A DNA stretch of 64,000 bases from Dermatemys mawii (Eukaryota; Chordata; Testudines; Dermatemydidae). The notes below the pieces were generated by a model. The model had not been told where the DNA came from. It did no database searches and worked only from the letters and a program-made list of their open reading frames with translations. Positions 1 to 10,770 of the stretch are shown here, in pieces (positions within the stretch are counted from its first letter, which is position 1; each line of letters opens with the position of its first letter). Location: the NCBI GenBank assembly GCA_007922305.1, contig ML677387.1, positions 674,790 to 738,789 on the forward strand. Reading direction: 5' to 3'. A program made the position numbers and the translations under genes.

Positions 1-640
1 TGAAAATCTGTCCAACCGTGTATGCACTCATCACATTTCCTTGTAGTGCTGACTCAAATATTCTTTATGAATAATACTCACGACAAATGCAGCCCTTTTG
101 CCTTGTTCATAAATTGTTGACAACGAGCCCAATAGCTGTGGAAGTGTTTGTTGTTTAGCCTTTGGGTTGTTCGGGGACTTTTTTTTCTTCACCTATTCAC
201 CAGTAGTGATGGATAATTATTCCCTACCCTCAACTCACATGGTATTGGCTCTGCTCCCTGCTATTAAACCTATTGTCTCCCTTAAATACACGGAAGAGAG
301 AGATTGTGTGTGTGTGTGAAATATCAATTGAGAGACTGAAAAATCAGAGTAGGTGAGCACTGCACCTGAAAAGTGATGCAGCAATAATGCCAGTCAGGAC
401 ACGCTGTCTATGGAGGCTTCAGGTGCAGCCTGCTAAGCACCATAGGACCAAAAAAATGGTGATCAGAGAGATCCTGGTGATCAGTGCCTGAATAAGAAAC
501 AAAATGGATCGAGATGGATGTTTAGGAACCATTAAATGTTTAATTTTCGCAGTATATAAGCAAAAGATTCTCCGGCACAGGTGTCTAGCAAAGTTATGAA
601 TTTAAGTGTCCAGGCTCATCTTTTATAATGGTAAACATTC
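1..640. other. Unassigned intron sequence at left edge, no gene seen
   Basis: No exon or confident repeat is visible. A short GT run lies near 305-318. The stretch around 330-540 may be 5' sequence of the LINE remnant that becomes recognisable at about 640, but I cannot align it. From the position of the downstream exon this should be ZMAT4 intron, between the exon for finger 1 and the exon at 5468. Confidence 0.4.
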
Positions 641-3060
641 ACAGCGCCCTAAAGCCTATATGGAAGTTGAGGAATGCTAGTGACTGCAGGGATCGCCACG
701 TGGAAAGTAAAGGGACTGGCTTAACTCGGGAAGCTAGCCAATATATGTAGAGAAATGGAAAGGTTAGACATCACAATAATGGGACTAAGTGAGATGTTCT
801 GGAGAGGTCAAAATGACTGTCATAAGCATTATAAGTAGCAAGAATACAGAGTTATTAGTGCAGGTGTTTGGCAACGTAGGAAAGGAATGGTAATTATAGT
901 AGGTAGGATCGAATAAGTGACTGTCTGAGCAGTAATGATAATTGTGATAAAAGCACATTCAAAAGATATTATTGAAGTGTGTGCTGCAAGAACTGAAAAC
1001 ATTGAAGAAACAAAGGAAATGAGTGATGGGGGTGGGGGAGACAGAATGGTAATTCTTATCGGACACTGGAACACAAAAGAAGGAAATGGTAGGATGCCTG
1101 TGACAGTTGGCACATTTGGCCTTAGTGGAACAAATGATTCATGGAATTGTGTGAGAAAGATGACCTCATTATCTGCAATACTCATGTTGAAGAGAACTTA
1201 TCACAATCAACCATAGTTAGAGAAATGGTGTTCGGAAGGTTAAGGTTATGCCAAATTCAAATTGTGGACCAGATTATAGCTTGGTATTAATGAGACTGAT
1301 ATCAAACTGAAAAAATTTACGGAAGGCCAAACACTATCTAGGTTGGAACGTTGAAACTCTGAGGAATCAGGAGATACAAAGTCATTACCAAGAAGTGGTG
1401 TTGCATATCATTCGTGAAAACAAGACCCAGTGACTTGAGTACATCTGAAAGATGCTATCAGAGAAGCTGCAGATAAATGTGTGGGAAGAAGTTACTAGCT
1501 AAGAAAACCCCCTGGATACCAGATGAAATTATTGCTCTGATGGACAAAAGAAGGAAAGTAAAAGCACAAAGATCAATAACAGAAAGAGAGGAATATTGAA
1601 GGCTAAATAGAATGATAAAGAATAAATGCAGATTAGCAAAGTTTGAATGGTTGAATGAGAAATGTAAAGACATTTGAACAATTGGATAAAGAAAAGGAAC
1701 AAGCGAGGTATCAAAAGGTAAAACTTTAATTACAGAAAAAAGTGATTGATCTGACACTTAAGGACAACAATGGGCAATAGTTGATGGATCCTGAAGACAA
1801 GAATGAGAGAGAGGGAGAATATATCAAGGAGCGATATGGTGGTAGGCCTGAAAAATCTCAATTTAAAGATCAGTTAAGTAAATCTGCTAATAATGGATGA
1901 AGAAATCAAGGCAACAGTGACTTCTGAATGGAAAAGTGCTAGTGCGTGATTGAATGCTGTCTGAATTGTTAAAAAGCATAGAGGATGAAGGCTTGAAAGC
2001 CCTGTCAGGTAATGAAGAATATGTTTGAGACAGGAGAATTATCAGAAAATTTTACAACCCCACTGTACCCAAATCCCCCCAAAAAGAACACTTCTGCAGT
2101 CTTTAAAATTCATAATCAGTCTGGTATCGCATTACTGTCCAATATTTTTGCAAGTTGTTCAAGAATGAATACCTGGAAATACTGATAAGAAAATAAGTGA
2201 AAAACAATATAGCTTTAAACATAGAAAGGGCAGGATAAATACCATTATGAAAGTAAAGCTCATATTAGAAAGATCAATTGAAATGAGGAATACAATATAT
2301 TTGTTTTCATTGATTTCCAAAAAAGCATTTGCCAGAATCCACAATTACAAATTGCTTAATATCTTAAGATCTGTAGGGATTGGTGGATACAAACTCCAAG
2401 TAATAAAACAGTTATTCTGGAATCAGAAGTTGATTATAATGGGAGATTAAAATGAAAATCTTATAGAGATCAAGAGAGGAGTGAGATAAGGTTGTATAAT
2501 GTCACTTTATTCAACATTTATAGTTAGTGCTTAATCGAAGAAACAAGATGGTGTTAAGATGAATGGAAAATAGATGAATAACATTCACTATGTAGATGAC
2601 GTTGTCGGCTGATTCAGAAGAAAGTCTGATGAAGTTAGTGGAGATTATATATCCTCTAGTGCTGAATGTGAACAAGCCAAATTATGGTGATATGCAGGGA
2701 TCTCGGGAAAACATGCAACATTCCAGTGAACACAAAGCTATGCAGCAAGTGAGAAATTATTGCTGCTTAAGCATCATTACAGAAGATGGAAGATCGGGTG
2801 CTGAAATCAGAACCAGAACAGAGAGAGTGAAAGAGACATTTTGGAAGTATAAATATCTGCTTAAAAGTGACACAAAACTGAAGACTAAATTCTGATTCTT
2901 AAATTCACATTTGATCCATGTTAAATTATGGCTGTGAAACATGGACATTCAAACAACGAAACTACAGTCCTTCAAAGTACAGTGTTATAGAAGAATTCTG
3001 AAAGTATCATGGAGAGCCCATGTAATCAGCACAAAAGTATTGGAGATGACTGGAACTCAG
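640..3060 (+). mobile_element. Decayed RTE-like non-LTR retrotransposon (endonuclease plus reverse transcriptase remnants)
   Basis: Read forward in shifting frames, this stretch keeps the order of a LINE ORF. First comes an apurinic-type endonuclease: a segment near 690-830 resembling a GKLA...REMER...GLSE opening, then GHWNTKEGNG with a FGL motif near 1060-1125. A linker rich in basic codons follows (1450-1900). Reverse transcriptase pieces come next: KAFARIHNYKLLNILRSVGI at 2318-2377, a YVDD-like catalytic motif near 2590, and ITEDGRSGAEIRTRTERVKE at 2776-2835. A C-terminal NYGCETWTF-like motif lies near 2920. Stops and frameshifts occur every few dozen codons, so it cannot encode a protein. 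The order and motifs fit the RTE/BovB group best, but the exact clade is an inference. The left boundary is approximate. Confidence 0.7.
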
Positions 3061-4405
3061 CCCTCGAGGAGCAAGCCTCCCTGTTACACTCCCCCAACCC
3101 AAAAAAAGCCTCGATCACTCCAGGGCAAGTTCTAGCTGAGGGAGTACTATTTTGTTTTTCTCCCCCTTCCCAGGGCTGGCCATCTCCCATGCACCTTGCG
3201 AAGGAGATGGAGCTACCCACGCTGTCTTTGTTTGCCCAATGCTCATCTCTCTGGGTGCTGACCTCCCAGCAGGCATCATCTGGTTTCCCACTTTATGACC
3301 CTTTAGAATCTTTATTTCTTCCATCACCCCTTGCCAGTCTGCTTTTCTGATGGCCTCTCTGGCTCTCCATTCCTCAGGCTGCTGTCCAAGAGAAATTGCG
3401 CGCTCTCTCTCTCCCGAGCTCCTTCCACATTGCTTAGGCCTCTCACCTCAGGCACAGGGGGATGAGACGCCTCGGAGAGTGTAAAAGGAACAACCTCCCC
3501 CTTCCCCGCAACAGGAACTAAAGCAATTTTTTTCAGTGTTTGCTTCAGGCCTGGCATTGTTCTCCCGTTAGGCTGTAGAGATGCTTCCATAATTAAGGCC
3601 AGGGGAACTGGCTGCAGCTGTAAGGGGCACGTTGCTGGGGCAGGAGGAAATGCTTGGGGAACGAGGGATATAAGGAAAGAGGAGCGCTGAGTGCAGCGAA
3701 TGGATGTGGGTCTCCAGCAAGGTTAGATTGTCTCTGAATCCTCCAGGAATTTCAGCAGTTTGTGTTTACAATGCGTGTTTATCATCTCACAAATCTTCAT
3801 GTGGCTTCCTAATTATTCATGACATACAAATTAGGTCTTCTGGATGCACTTTCCTATAGAACTGTACTGGCTCAGAGCAGCAGGGCCTTGCACATGTTGT
3901 GCATTTCACTGCGGTGTGTGTGTGTGTGTGGTGGGGGTGTTGTTAATTTTTAAAGACCACTCTGAAAAAAATCACATTACTGGGAGAAATTATCACTTAT
4001 ATTCTAAAAGGTGGCCAGAAGCACACTTTTGTTTAAATGGGCTCAATTCAGCAAAAATTAAATTTGCATGGCTGCTGGCCATGGAAACACAGCTTGCATC
4101 TGTAGGTTGAGAGAGACTGAGTGAGCTGAATCAGAACTTATTATAGATCGTTAGTGGTAACTTATGGAGCGTTCACCCTTGTGAAGCAGGATGGGTGTGC
4201 AGATTGTTTGTAGGTGAGCCCATTGGAGGGAGCTGCCGTTATACTTATATTTTCAGCTATGGCATTCCATCTACTAGGCAGCATGGCTTCTATACATTGT
4301 GTGACACTGGCCAGTTACACCACCATAGAGCATTACTTCAGAGATGACCTCTGCACCAGATCAGCAGCAGCCAGGATCCCCTTTAGTGGAACCCCTTTAA
4401 TGCCC
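3061..4405. other. Intron sequence without a recognised feature
   Basis: No exon-like frame with splice sites and no repeat family that I recognise. It contains a (GT)n run at 3914-3930 and a moderately pyrimidine-rich stretch at 3060-3600 whose short ORFs on both strands look like chance frames. Confidence 0.4.
3914..3930. repeat. (GT)n microsatellite
   Basis: An uninterrupted GT run of about eight and a half units is followed by a G-rich GTGGGGGTG stretch. It is a simple sequence repeat in intron. Confidence 0.9.
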
Positions 4406-4407
4406 CT

Positions 4408-4524
4408 GCACCAGATATCCTGATTTTACAGGGACAAGTCCCTATGTTTGAGGCTTTTTTCTTATATAGAAGCCTATTACCCCCACCCCCGTCCCGATTT
4501 TTCACATTTGCTGTCTGGTCACCC
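4408..4524 (-). mobile_element. Short TA-flanked MITE (GGGTGACCAGA family), copy 1
   Basis: The right end is TCTGGTCACCC followed by TA. The left end GCACCAGATATCCTGATTTT is a diverged match to the expected inverted repeat. The interior (phased CCCCCACCCCC, CCCGATTTTTCACATTTGCTG, TTCTTATATAGAAGCCTATTA) matches the copy at 53670-53777 in the opposite orientation. Terminal repeats plus flanking TA suggest a Tc1/mariner-type non-autonomous element; that assignment is an inference. Confidence 0.6.
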
Positions 4525-4526
4525 TA

Positions 4527-5467
4527 GCACCCAGCCCCAGGCTCTAGCACACCAAAGAAAGAGGGGCAATAATCTAAACATTTAGGCTGTGATTTCCATA
4601 GGTGCCTGCGGGAGTGTAGTGCCCAAATCCCATTGGAATGTGGTTCATTGCACCGGTGAAACCCCCAGCCTGGTTGGTTTTTGTGCCCCCATCCTCTAAT
4701 GAGGCCTGTCATGTTCTAGCTGCTCCTTGGCACATTTTGAAAATCGTTATAAAAGAGACCACCTCTTTGGCCAATAAGTAACATCTGTTATAACAACCTA
4801 GGTGTCTGATTTCCTAGTTCCCCCCTAGTCAGTGAAAGCAAATATGGGGCCAGCCACGAAGGGAACCTCTTGAGGGGTCATTTGAAAGTATGCGGGGGAA
4901 GGAGCCCTAATAACTGGCAGGGAGCGAGTTACACCCCAGGAGGCTTACCACAGCAAAGGAGCAACAGGGAGAGCCCCAAAGCAACTGGCATCAGAGCTTG
5001 TATCTGTTCTGAATCATCAGTGTCTCCTTTCTTTGAGGCCGTAGTTGGATTGGGCTGAGGTGATGAGTGGATTCCATCCACATCCTTTTTGAGCCACCAT
5101 GTGAGCTCGCTAAGGGGTTGCCCGAATGGTTTTATAAACCATGTAATACCATGGTCTCCTTGAGCACCCAAGGCCTCATGCCTACTGGGACTCCTATTAA
5201 AGCTGGCTATGTGCTGTCATCCATTCCAGGAACACTCGGGGGTAGGAAGCATCTGAAGTGGAGAGTAATTCACTACGTCTAATTAATGCTTGGGCCGCAA
5301 ATGGAGGTTGCGTTTCAGATAGTGAAAGAAGGGAAAAGCCCCTCTGGATTTCTGGGGTGGTTGTGGCTTTGCAGTGACATCACAGAACTGGATTTTGCTC
5401 TTCCTCTTTCTCTGCAAAGGTCTGTCTGGTTTTTCTTGACAACTCTGTTTCTTTTGTCTCCCTCCAG
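4527..5467. other. Intron upstream of the ZMAT4 exon, ending in its acceptor
   Basis: No other feature is recognised. The last part is a pyrimidine-rich tract (TTTGTCTCCCTCCAG) that ends in AG at 5466-5467 and forms the splice acceptor of the exon that follows. Confidence 0.5.
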
Positions 5468-5624
5468 GGCAGCGATGCCGACTCGGTGGACAAGAACAAA
5501 TGCTGCACACTATGTAACATGTCCTTCACCTCGGCAGTGGTGGCTGAATCACATTACCAAGGCAAAATCCACGCCAAAAGGTTGAAACTGTTGCTTGGTG
5601 AACAGCCAGCACTAAAGGCCACAG
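5468..5624 (+). CDS. ZMAT4: ZMAT4 internal coding exon encoding matrin-type zinc finger 2
   Basis: ZMAT4 is a small vertebrate protein (about 229 residues in human) with four matrin-type C2H2 zinc fingers. Such fingers are typically implicated in double-stranded RNA or DNA binding in the nucleus, and the molecular role of ZMAT4 itself is poorly known. The exon reads [20 protein letters not shown] and continues with [17 protein letters not shown]. The finger ligands are visible as C-x2-C (CTLC) and H-x5-H (HYQGKIH). The acceptor is CTCCAG|GGC and the donor ACAG|GTAGGT. It is 157 bp long, begins on a complete codon and ends with one base (G) of a split codon. That base pairs correctly with the exon at 22032. 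The finger core is nearly identical to what I recall of the mammalian protein, while the C-terminal linker is more divergent. The upstream exon with finger 1 was not found and probably lies to the left of the window. Confidence 0.95.
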
Positions 5625-6710
5625 GTAGGTCCCCAGACAATGAATATGAGGCGATATTAGAAAGCAGCTCAAATGACTCTGTTGATTCAGTAAGCAAAGG
5701 GATAGCTAACTAATAAAGATCAGCAGAAGCAGCTATTCATTTTTTTTGCTGTCATAAGAACCTTTTTAAAAAAACGGCTGATGCCATTATTGCCCGTGTT
5801 GTTCACGTAGATTAGTAGTTTATCAGGCAGTGTTGGCCCTTACATTAGAATGTTATCTCTGCTTCCATGTTTCTGAAAATCATCTGTGCACTGGAAGACA
5901 GTGTCTCCTCCAAGCATGTATAACCAACGTCAAGACTCACCTTCATTATTAGATGTTATTTGACAATTCAGCTAATATGTTTAATAACCCCTTGTAGTTA
6001 CTGCACTGGACAGAATATCATCTGCTCTCACTGTAGAGGAAAATCTAGTCTTTAAAACATTTTGGATCATTGGCCTCTTGATTTTTGCCTACATGGCATT
6101 CATGCCATTCTCTGCAGTGATTCCAATAATGCAGGCCCATTAACTTTTACATTTAAAAAAGACAAATGCCGGAATCAGATAATTTAGCCATCTTGTTCTT
6201 TGCCTATCCATAAAATCCTTTCAACTTCTAACATTCTGTGAACCTGGACTTCCAAGGCACTTCAGTCCAGACAGAGGATACTGGATACTAAATGGGCATT
6301 AACATTGGGCTGTAATACGTGCAAAGTATTTCACTGTAACTACCAGGGGCAGTTCCTTTAGAAAGGATTTTAAATTTAGCTGTGCATTTTATATCCTCGT
6401 TTAATGAGTCATGTGTAAATCCTAGGTATAATTAAGGTTTTTCTTGCTTTACAGATTGTAGATGGTGAAGTATAAAATAGCGCTTGTCTTTTATCCTCTT
6501 CCTTGTTGTGCTTAAGAATTATCACTCCCTTTACCTGGGGGAATAACAGGAATCACTTTAAACCATGGCTTACTCGTTGTTTTAACTAAAGAATGTCTTC
6601 CTGAAGAGAATCATTACAAGTCGTCATCAATTGAATTATAGAAATATAATGGATACAGTGGGCATTTGGTGACCAACTGGTGCGGCTTCCTGTCTGAAGG
6701 CACTATGGGT
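5625..6710. other. Unassigned intron stretch
   Basis: AT-rich single-copy-looking sequence. I see no exon, RNA gene or recognisable repeat. Confidence 0.4.
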
Positions 6711-6810
6711 AAAAATTTCAAAAGCACCTTAGTGGCTCCAGAGACAAAGTCCAATTCATTTTCAGCAAGACTTAGGCTCCTAAGTAACTTAAGTGCTTTT
6801 GAAAATTTTG
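6711..6810. repeat. Hairpin-forming MITE-like palindrome, copy 1
   Basis: The arms are AATTTCAAAAGCACCTTAGT on the left and AAGTGCTTTTGAAAATTTTG on the right, inverted complements with a few mismatches around a short loop. The same arm sequence (TTTTCAAAAGCACCTAAGT) opens the copy at 25910. Two dispersed copies of one palindrome indicate a small non-autonomous element; the family is not named here. Confidence 0.6.
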
Positions 6811-7084
6811 CCCTGAGTGGTTTGGGACCCGAATATGGGAACTCAGACTGGGCATGAAAGTTATTGCAACCTTGTTATGTTTCTGCCCAAGTTTTGGGTG
6901 CCACAGTGCCCACGGCTTCTAACCCCTTATCAGTGCTAAGAGAACCAATATGAGATGGCATAATGACTCAATGTAAAGTTCCTTTCTTGCTTGGAAGGTC
7001 AGTATCAGGCCTTTGTCCTTAGTGTATGCATCACAGTTGGACTTGCATGATGGGAAACACTAAGAAAGGCATCCTTGGAAAGAA

Positions 7085-7330
7085 TACCTTTGTTTTTATA
7101 CAGATGCTCCCCGATTTACACAAGCGTTCCGTTCCAGAGTGCCTTGCGTAACTCACATTTTGCTTAAGTTGGAAATGTATCTCCGACCATTACGCAAAAA
7201 TATCAGCCTGAAGTGCTTGATACAAAGCCCATTGAGTTCAATGAGATTTGGATCAAGCCTCAAATGGCTGAGTGACTGTCGGTTCTCTGAGCCATGTGGA
7301 GTGCTTCACATTTCGGTCAATAGTTCAAAT
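7085..7330. repeat. Possible interspersed repeat (GATGCTCCCCGATTTACACA type)
   Basis: The segment begins GATGCTCCCCGATTTACACA, and TTGCGTAACTCACATTTTGC and ATTACGCAAAAAT follow as internal near-inverted motifs. This resembles a reptile interspersed repeat that I know only by its look. There is no boundary or duplication to support it, so the call is weak. Confidence 0.3.
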
Positions 7331-7384
7331 CCTAAACTGTTTTCTGGCCAATGTGAAATTAGTTGTTGTTTGTTATTTGTGTTA

Positions 7385-7520
7385 CAGTAGCACCCAGGAG
7401 CCCTTGTCATGAACCAGGTCCCCGTTGTGCTAGGTGCTGTACAAACACAGAACAAAAAGACAGCCCTTGCCCCAAAGAATTTCCATTCGATGTATAAGAC
7501 AAAAAACAACAGCTGGAGAC
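7385..7520 (-). mobile_element. CORE/MIR-type SINE tail, reverse orientation
   Basis: The sequence ACAGTAGCACCCAGGAGCC, followed by GTTGTGCTAGGTGCTGTACA and GACAGCCCTTGCCCCAAAGA, is the reverse complement of the tail seen after the MIR core at 59815-59910. It is therefore the 3' part of a MIR-type SINE on the minus strand. Further copies are at 20155 and 61760. Confidence 0.65.
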
Positions 7521-7569
7521 AGATGACGAAAACAAGGAAACAACATGACAATATTGGTCAGCATGATAG

Positions 7570-7577
7570 GCTATGGT
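7570..7577. repeat. 8-bp target-site duplication, left copy
   Basis: GCTATGGT lies directly before the CAGGGCC terminus and recurs exactly at 8031-8038 directly after the CACTG terminus. An 8-bp duplication is the signature of hAT transposition. Confidence 0.8.
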
Positions 7578-8030
7578 CAGGGCCGGTGCAAACACTAGGT
7601 GTCCTAGGCAGTCGCCTAGGGCGGCAGGATTTGCAGGGTGGCACGTCAGCGGCAGTTCCCCCAGGGCCGGTGAACCATGCGGGGGCGGCGTGCTGTCCGT
7701 AAATAGGGCGGCACTGCTCCTCTCCTCAGCAGCATTTCGGCAGCCATACCTCCTTTGGTGGTATTTCGGTGGCTGCTCCTCCTAGGGCCGGCGAACCATG
7801 GGGGGGGCGGTGCACTGTCTGTATCTGGGGCGGCGCTCCTCCCCTCCTCCCTTCCTCGGCGGCATTTCGGTGGCTGCTCCTCCTAGGGCCGGCGAACCAT
7901 GGCGGGGCGGCGCACTGTCTGTATTTGGGGCGGCGCTCCTCCCCTCCTCCCTTCCTCGGCGGCATTTTGGTGGCAGCGCATTTTTTTGGCTTCACCACCT
8001 AGGGTGGCAAAAAAGCTGACGCTGCCACTG
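7578..8030. mobile_element. GC-rich non-autonomous hAT-type element with internal tandem repeat
   Basis: The element starts CAGGGCCGGTGCAAA and ends GACGCTGCCACTG, so the termini read CAG...CTG-like with short, imperfect inversion. It is flanked by a perfect 8-bp duplication (GCTATGGT). The interior is GC-rich and contains about three head-to-tail units of roughly 100 bp. Each unit includes AGGGCCGGCGAACCATG, GCACTGTCTGTAT, GGGGCGGCGCTCCTCCCCTC and GGCGGCATTT. There is no transposase, so it would have moved in trans. The overlapping ORFs on both strands come from the stop-poor GC-rich repeat and are not genes. Confidence 0.75.
7660..7970. repeat. Minisatellite, about three units of ~100 bp
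   Basis: GCACTGTCT occurs at 7812 and again exactly 100 bp later at 7912. A diverged GTGCTGTCC version begins the series near 7690. Units 2 and 3 are nearly identical, so the expansion is younger than the first unit. Confidence 0.75.
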
Positions 8031-8038
8031 GCTATGGT
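8031..8038. repeat. 8-bp target-site duplication, right copy
   Basis: GCTATGGT is identical to the copy at 7570-7577. Confidence 0.8.
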
Positions 8039-9361
8039 CTCAACTCACCAACTACCTAATCCTGATGTCTCTTCAGTTCCTAATGAACCATATGTTCATA
8101 TACAAACCCGAAACCCCCACACCATAAATTAATTGGCCTTAACTAGTCAAGGACTGAATGGACATGGACACTGACATTACCTCTCCAGACTGATGTTACC
8201 TTACCAGAACGGGGTAAAAGGTTGTGTAGTGGAAACTTGCAGTGGTATTGCCCATGCTGCACCTCTCCTACATAAAGAGAACACATTGCCCACAACACTG
8301 TCCCAAGCAGCACTGTAAAGAGCCCTGATTATAATTTTGTTAATCTGAATCAAGTGAGCTGAGTCTGTAATACACCTGCACCCCCTGCTGCATATCTCGC
8401 TGTGTAATAAGCTCTTCCGTTCTAGTAATCACTAGGAAAGAATAACTCAAGTATTCATCAAGTCTTCTAGATACTTGATCTGATGAATCTAAGCAATGGG
8501 AATATATTAATCAGCAGTGGCCATCCTTCTCCAGGAGTTCTCAAGCACTCCCCTTTAAATACAGCTTTTATGTGGACTCCCTGAAGAACCAGTTTCTTTT
8601 GAGATTTCTTTGCTGGAATGGAGACCAGCTCCTTTGTGCTCCATGTAACAGAGGATCTCTCTCATACTCCAGACTGCTGCTTCGAAGATTCTCCTTTGAG
8701 AGTCCTAGGAGTCACGTACAGACAGCTGTCAGTGTGGCAGTTGCTATGTGTGAAGTAGCATCTCAAGGTCTATTTGCCAAGCATTACTCACATTGCATTA
8801 ACAAATTTGATTTCAGTGCAGGCTTACAGAAAAATCTGCTGGTAACTGTGTGCTCTGGTGGGGTAAGTGGCCCCACGTTCTAGAGCACAAATACACAACT
8901 AAGATTTGTCCATGGAGTTTTCTTAGAACAGCTCCAGGAAGAGCTCCCCAGAGACTATTCTCTGTTTTTATGGAAGACTTAAGTGGTTGCAGGAAGATTT
9001 ACCTATGCGCAGCTCAACCTTCCTATTGAAACTTCTACCTCTGAGTCTGATGGTGGAACTACTGGCTCCAGAAACCATGTTCTGTTCCTTTCTCTAGACA
9101 GTAGGTGCCTTTTGTTCAGTGATACTTTGGAGTGTCCGCCAAGGCTGGGAGACACTCCAGGTTCCAGTGGCTTTTTCCATATATTCTGTCTCAGGATGAA
9201 TCTTAGTTGAAGAGTTTTGTGAGAGAACGAGAGCAAAATAACATTTAATATTAGGATTTTTTTAATCCACTCAGAAGTAAACCATTGGTTGTAGCAATTC
9301 AAGCAGTGACTGTTCTTTAAACGAAAGAGCTGAGGCTGTGGATTGAATCAGAGCATATGCC
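8039..9361. other. Unassigned intron stretch
   Basis: No feature is supported. The short frames here, such as the one at 8572-8883, have no splice context or protein-like composition that I recognise. Confidence 0.4.
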
Positions 9362-9369
9362 CATTAGAA

Positions 9370-9867
9370 CAGTGGTTTTCAGCCAGGGCTCTGCGCAGGG
9401 GGTCTTTCAGGGATACTCAACTCATCCAGATGAGTGTTTGTCAGCCTGGGGGCTGCAGCCCCCAGGTGAGTCATGGGCCCGGTTTAGAGGGAATTGCAAG
9501 TGTAGGGCTGTCATTGGGGGTGGCAAGCAGGGCAATCAGACGGGGCCCCCTGTCATAGGGGACCCCGCAAAGCTAAGTTACATGCTTCAGCCCTGCTGCC
9601 TGGGGCTTGGGCTTCAGACAAGGCTCACAAGTGAAAAACAGGCTGAAGTGCCACAGTGAAATGCACATATGATATTTCTGTTCATATCACTGTATTTTAT
9701 AGTGCTATGGCAAAAGTGAGAAACAAAGCAAGTTTTCAGTATTAGCGTGCTCTGGGACTTTTGTATTTTTATGTCTCATTTGTAAGCAAGTAATTTTTAT
9801 GTGAGATGAAACTTGAAATCAGACTCCTGAAAGGGGTACAGCAGCCTGGAAAGGTTGAGAGCCACTG
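9370..9867. mobile_element. Non-autonomous hAT-type element with 15-bp inverted repeats
   Basis: The left end CAGTGGTTTTCAGCC and right end GGTTGAGAGCCACTG are inverted repeats differing at two bases. The flanks are CATTAGAA (9362-9369) and CATTAGAC (9868-9875), an 8-bp duplication with one mismatch. CAGTGGTT...AACCACTG termini with 8-bp duplications are typical of hAT (Charlie-like) elements. The interior, about 470 bp, is noncoding and includes a CTGCAGCCCCCAGG-rich portion. The related-looking segment at 42409-42755 shares the terminal GGTTGAGA. Confidence 0.8.
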
Positions 9868-9875
9868 CATTAGAC

Positions 9876-10589
9876 TCTCCACCAAAGAGAGAAGATAAGA
9901 ATGATTGAATGAAACCCAAGTCCCCCACTCCCTCAACTGCACAGCCCTGTCACTGATTCATGGTGGGGAACATCCGACAGAAACCCTTTCAAAGTATAAT
10001 ATTGTTAAGAAGAGAGATAAAAGGCACAGTTTTAGAGGTGTTGAGTGCTGTAGGCCCCATTGACTTCAGCTAGTATTATAGGACTCACCCTCCCTGACCC
10101 CAGATTGGCGAGCACAGCCAGTGCTCTTGCAAATCTAAAACACCAAGTATTCTCTTTTGGGCACCCATCTAACTATTAACCAGGCACAAATCTGCTTAGC
10201 CTTAAAAATTCATTAACATTAGCACTCTTCAGACCAGTGAAAGTCCTTGGTTGTATGTATCAGTTGCTTCTCCTTCATTTTTCATCTCGGGATGAATATA
10301 AACATGGAAAATCAAAAAAGTGTGTTGAACAGAACTCTCTCACATTTACAGAGCATATAAACGCTGGGGTTAAAAGAGACTGCTTTGTTAAACTTCTCCC
10401 CTCCAGCCATGAGATTGATGAAATCTTTTTGCCTGCAAAGTTAGGAACTAAAGGGATGGCAATGCACAGTGCAGGATGTACATGTGAAAACATTTGCAGT
10501 CACCTGGAGCCCACTATAATATCTGCTGCTGTATGAACTGTCTCTTCTAAAAGCAGTATGTTCAAACATGCTAAAGGAACGAAATATTA
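9876..10589. other. Unassigned intron stretch
   Basis: No exon or repeat recognised. A 99-codon frame at 10237-10536 has no recognisable domain. Confidence 0.4.
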
Positions 10590-10770
10590 CCAAGGGAGGT
10601 GGTGGATTCTCCAATCCTTGATGTCTTCAACTCACCACTGGTAGATATGCTGTAGTCAAACAAAGGTTAATGGGTTCGGTACTGGAGTACCTGCATAAAA
10701 TTCTTTGGTTTGTTATACAGGAGGTCAGATTAGATGATCACAATGCCTTAAAATCTATGAATCTATTCAT
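10590..10770 (+). mobile_element. CR1 LINE 3' end fragment
   Basis: GGGAGGTGGTGGATTCTCCA, followed by a GGTCAGATTAGATGATCACAATG block and ending AAATCTATGAATCTATTC, matches the conserved CR1 ORF2 C-terminus/3' UTR order also present at 17229-17383. It is strongly 5'-truncated, as is usual for CR1. Confidence 0.7.

Noticed and set aside
7726..7998. 90-codon minus ORF and overlapping + frames as proteins
   Set aside because: They are translations of the tandem GC-rich repeat inside a hAT-type element. Frames are open on both strands because the repeat lacks stops.
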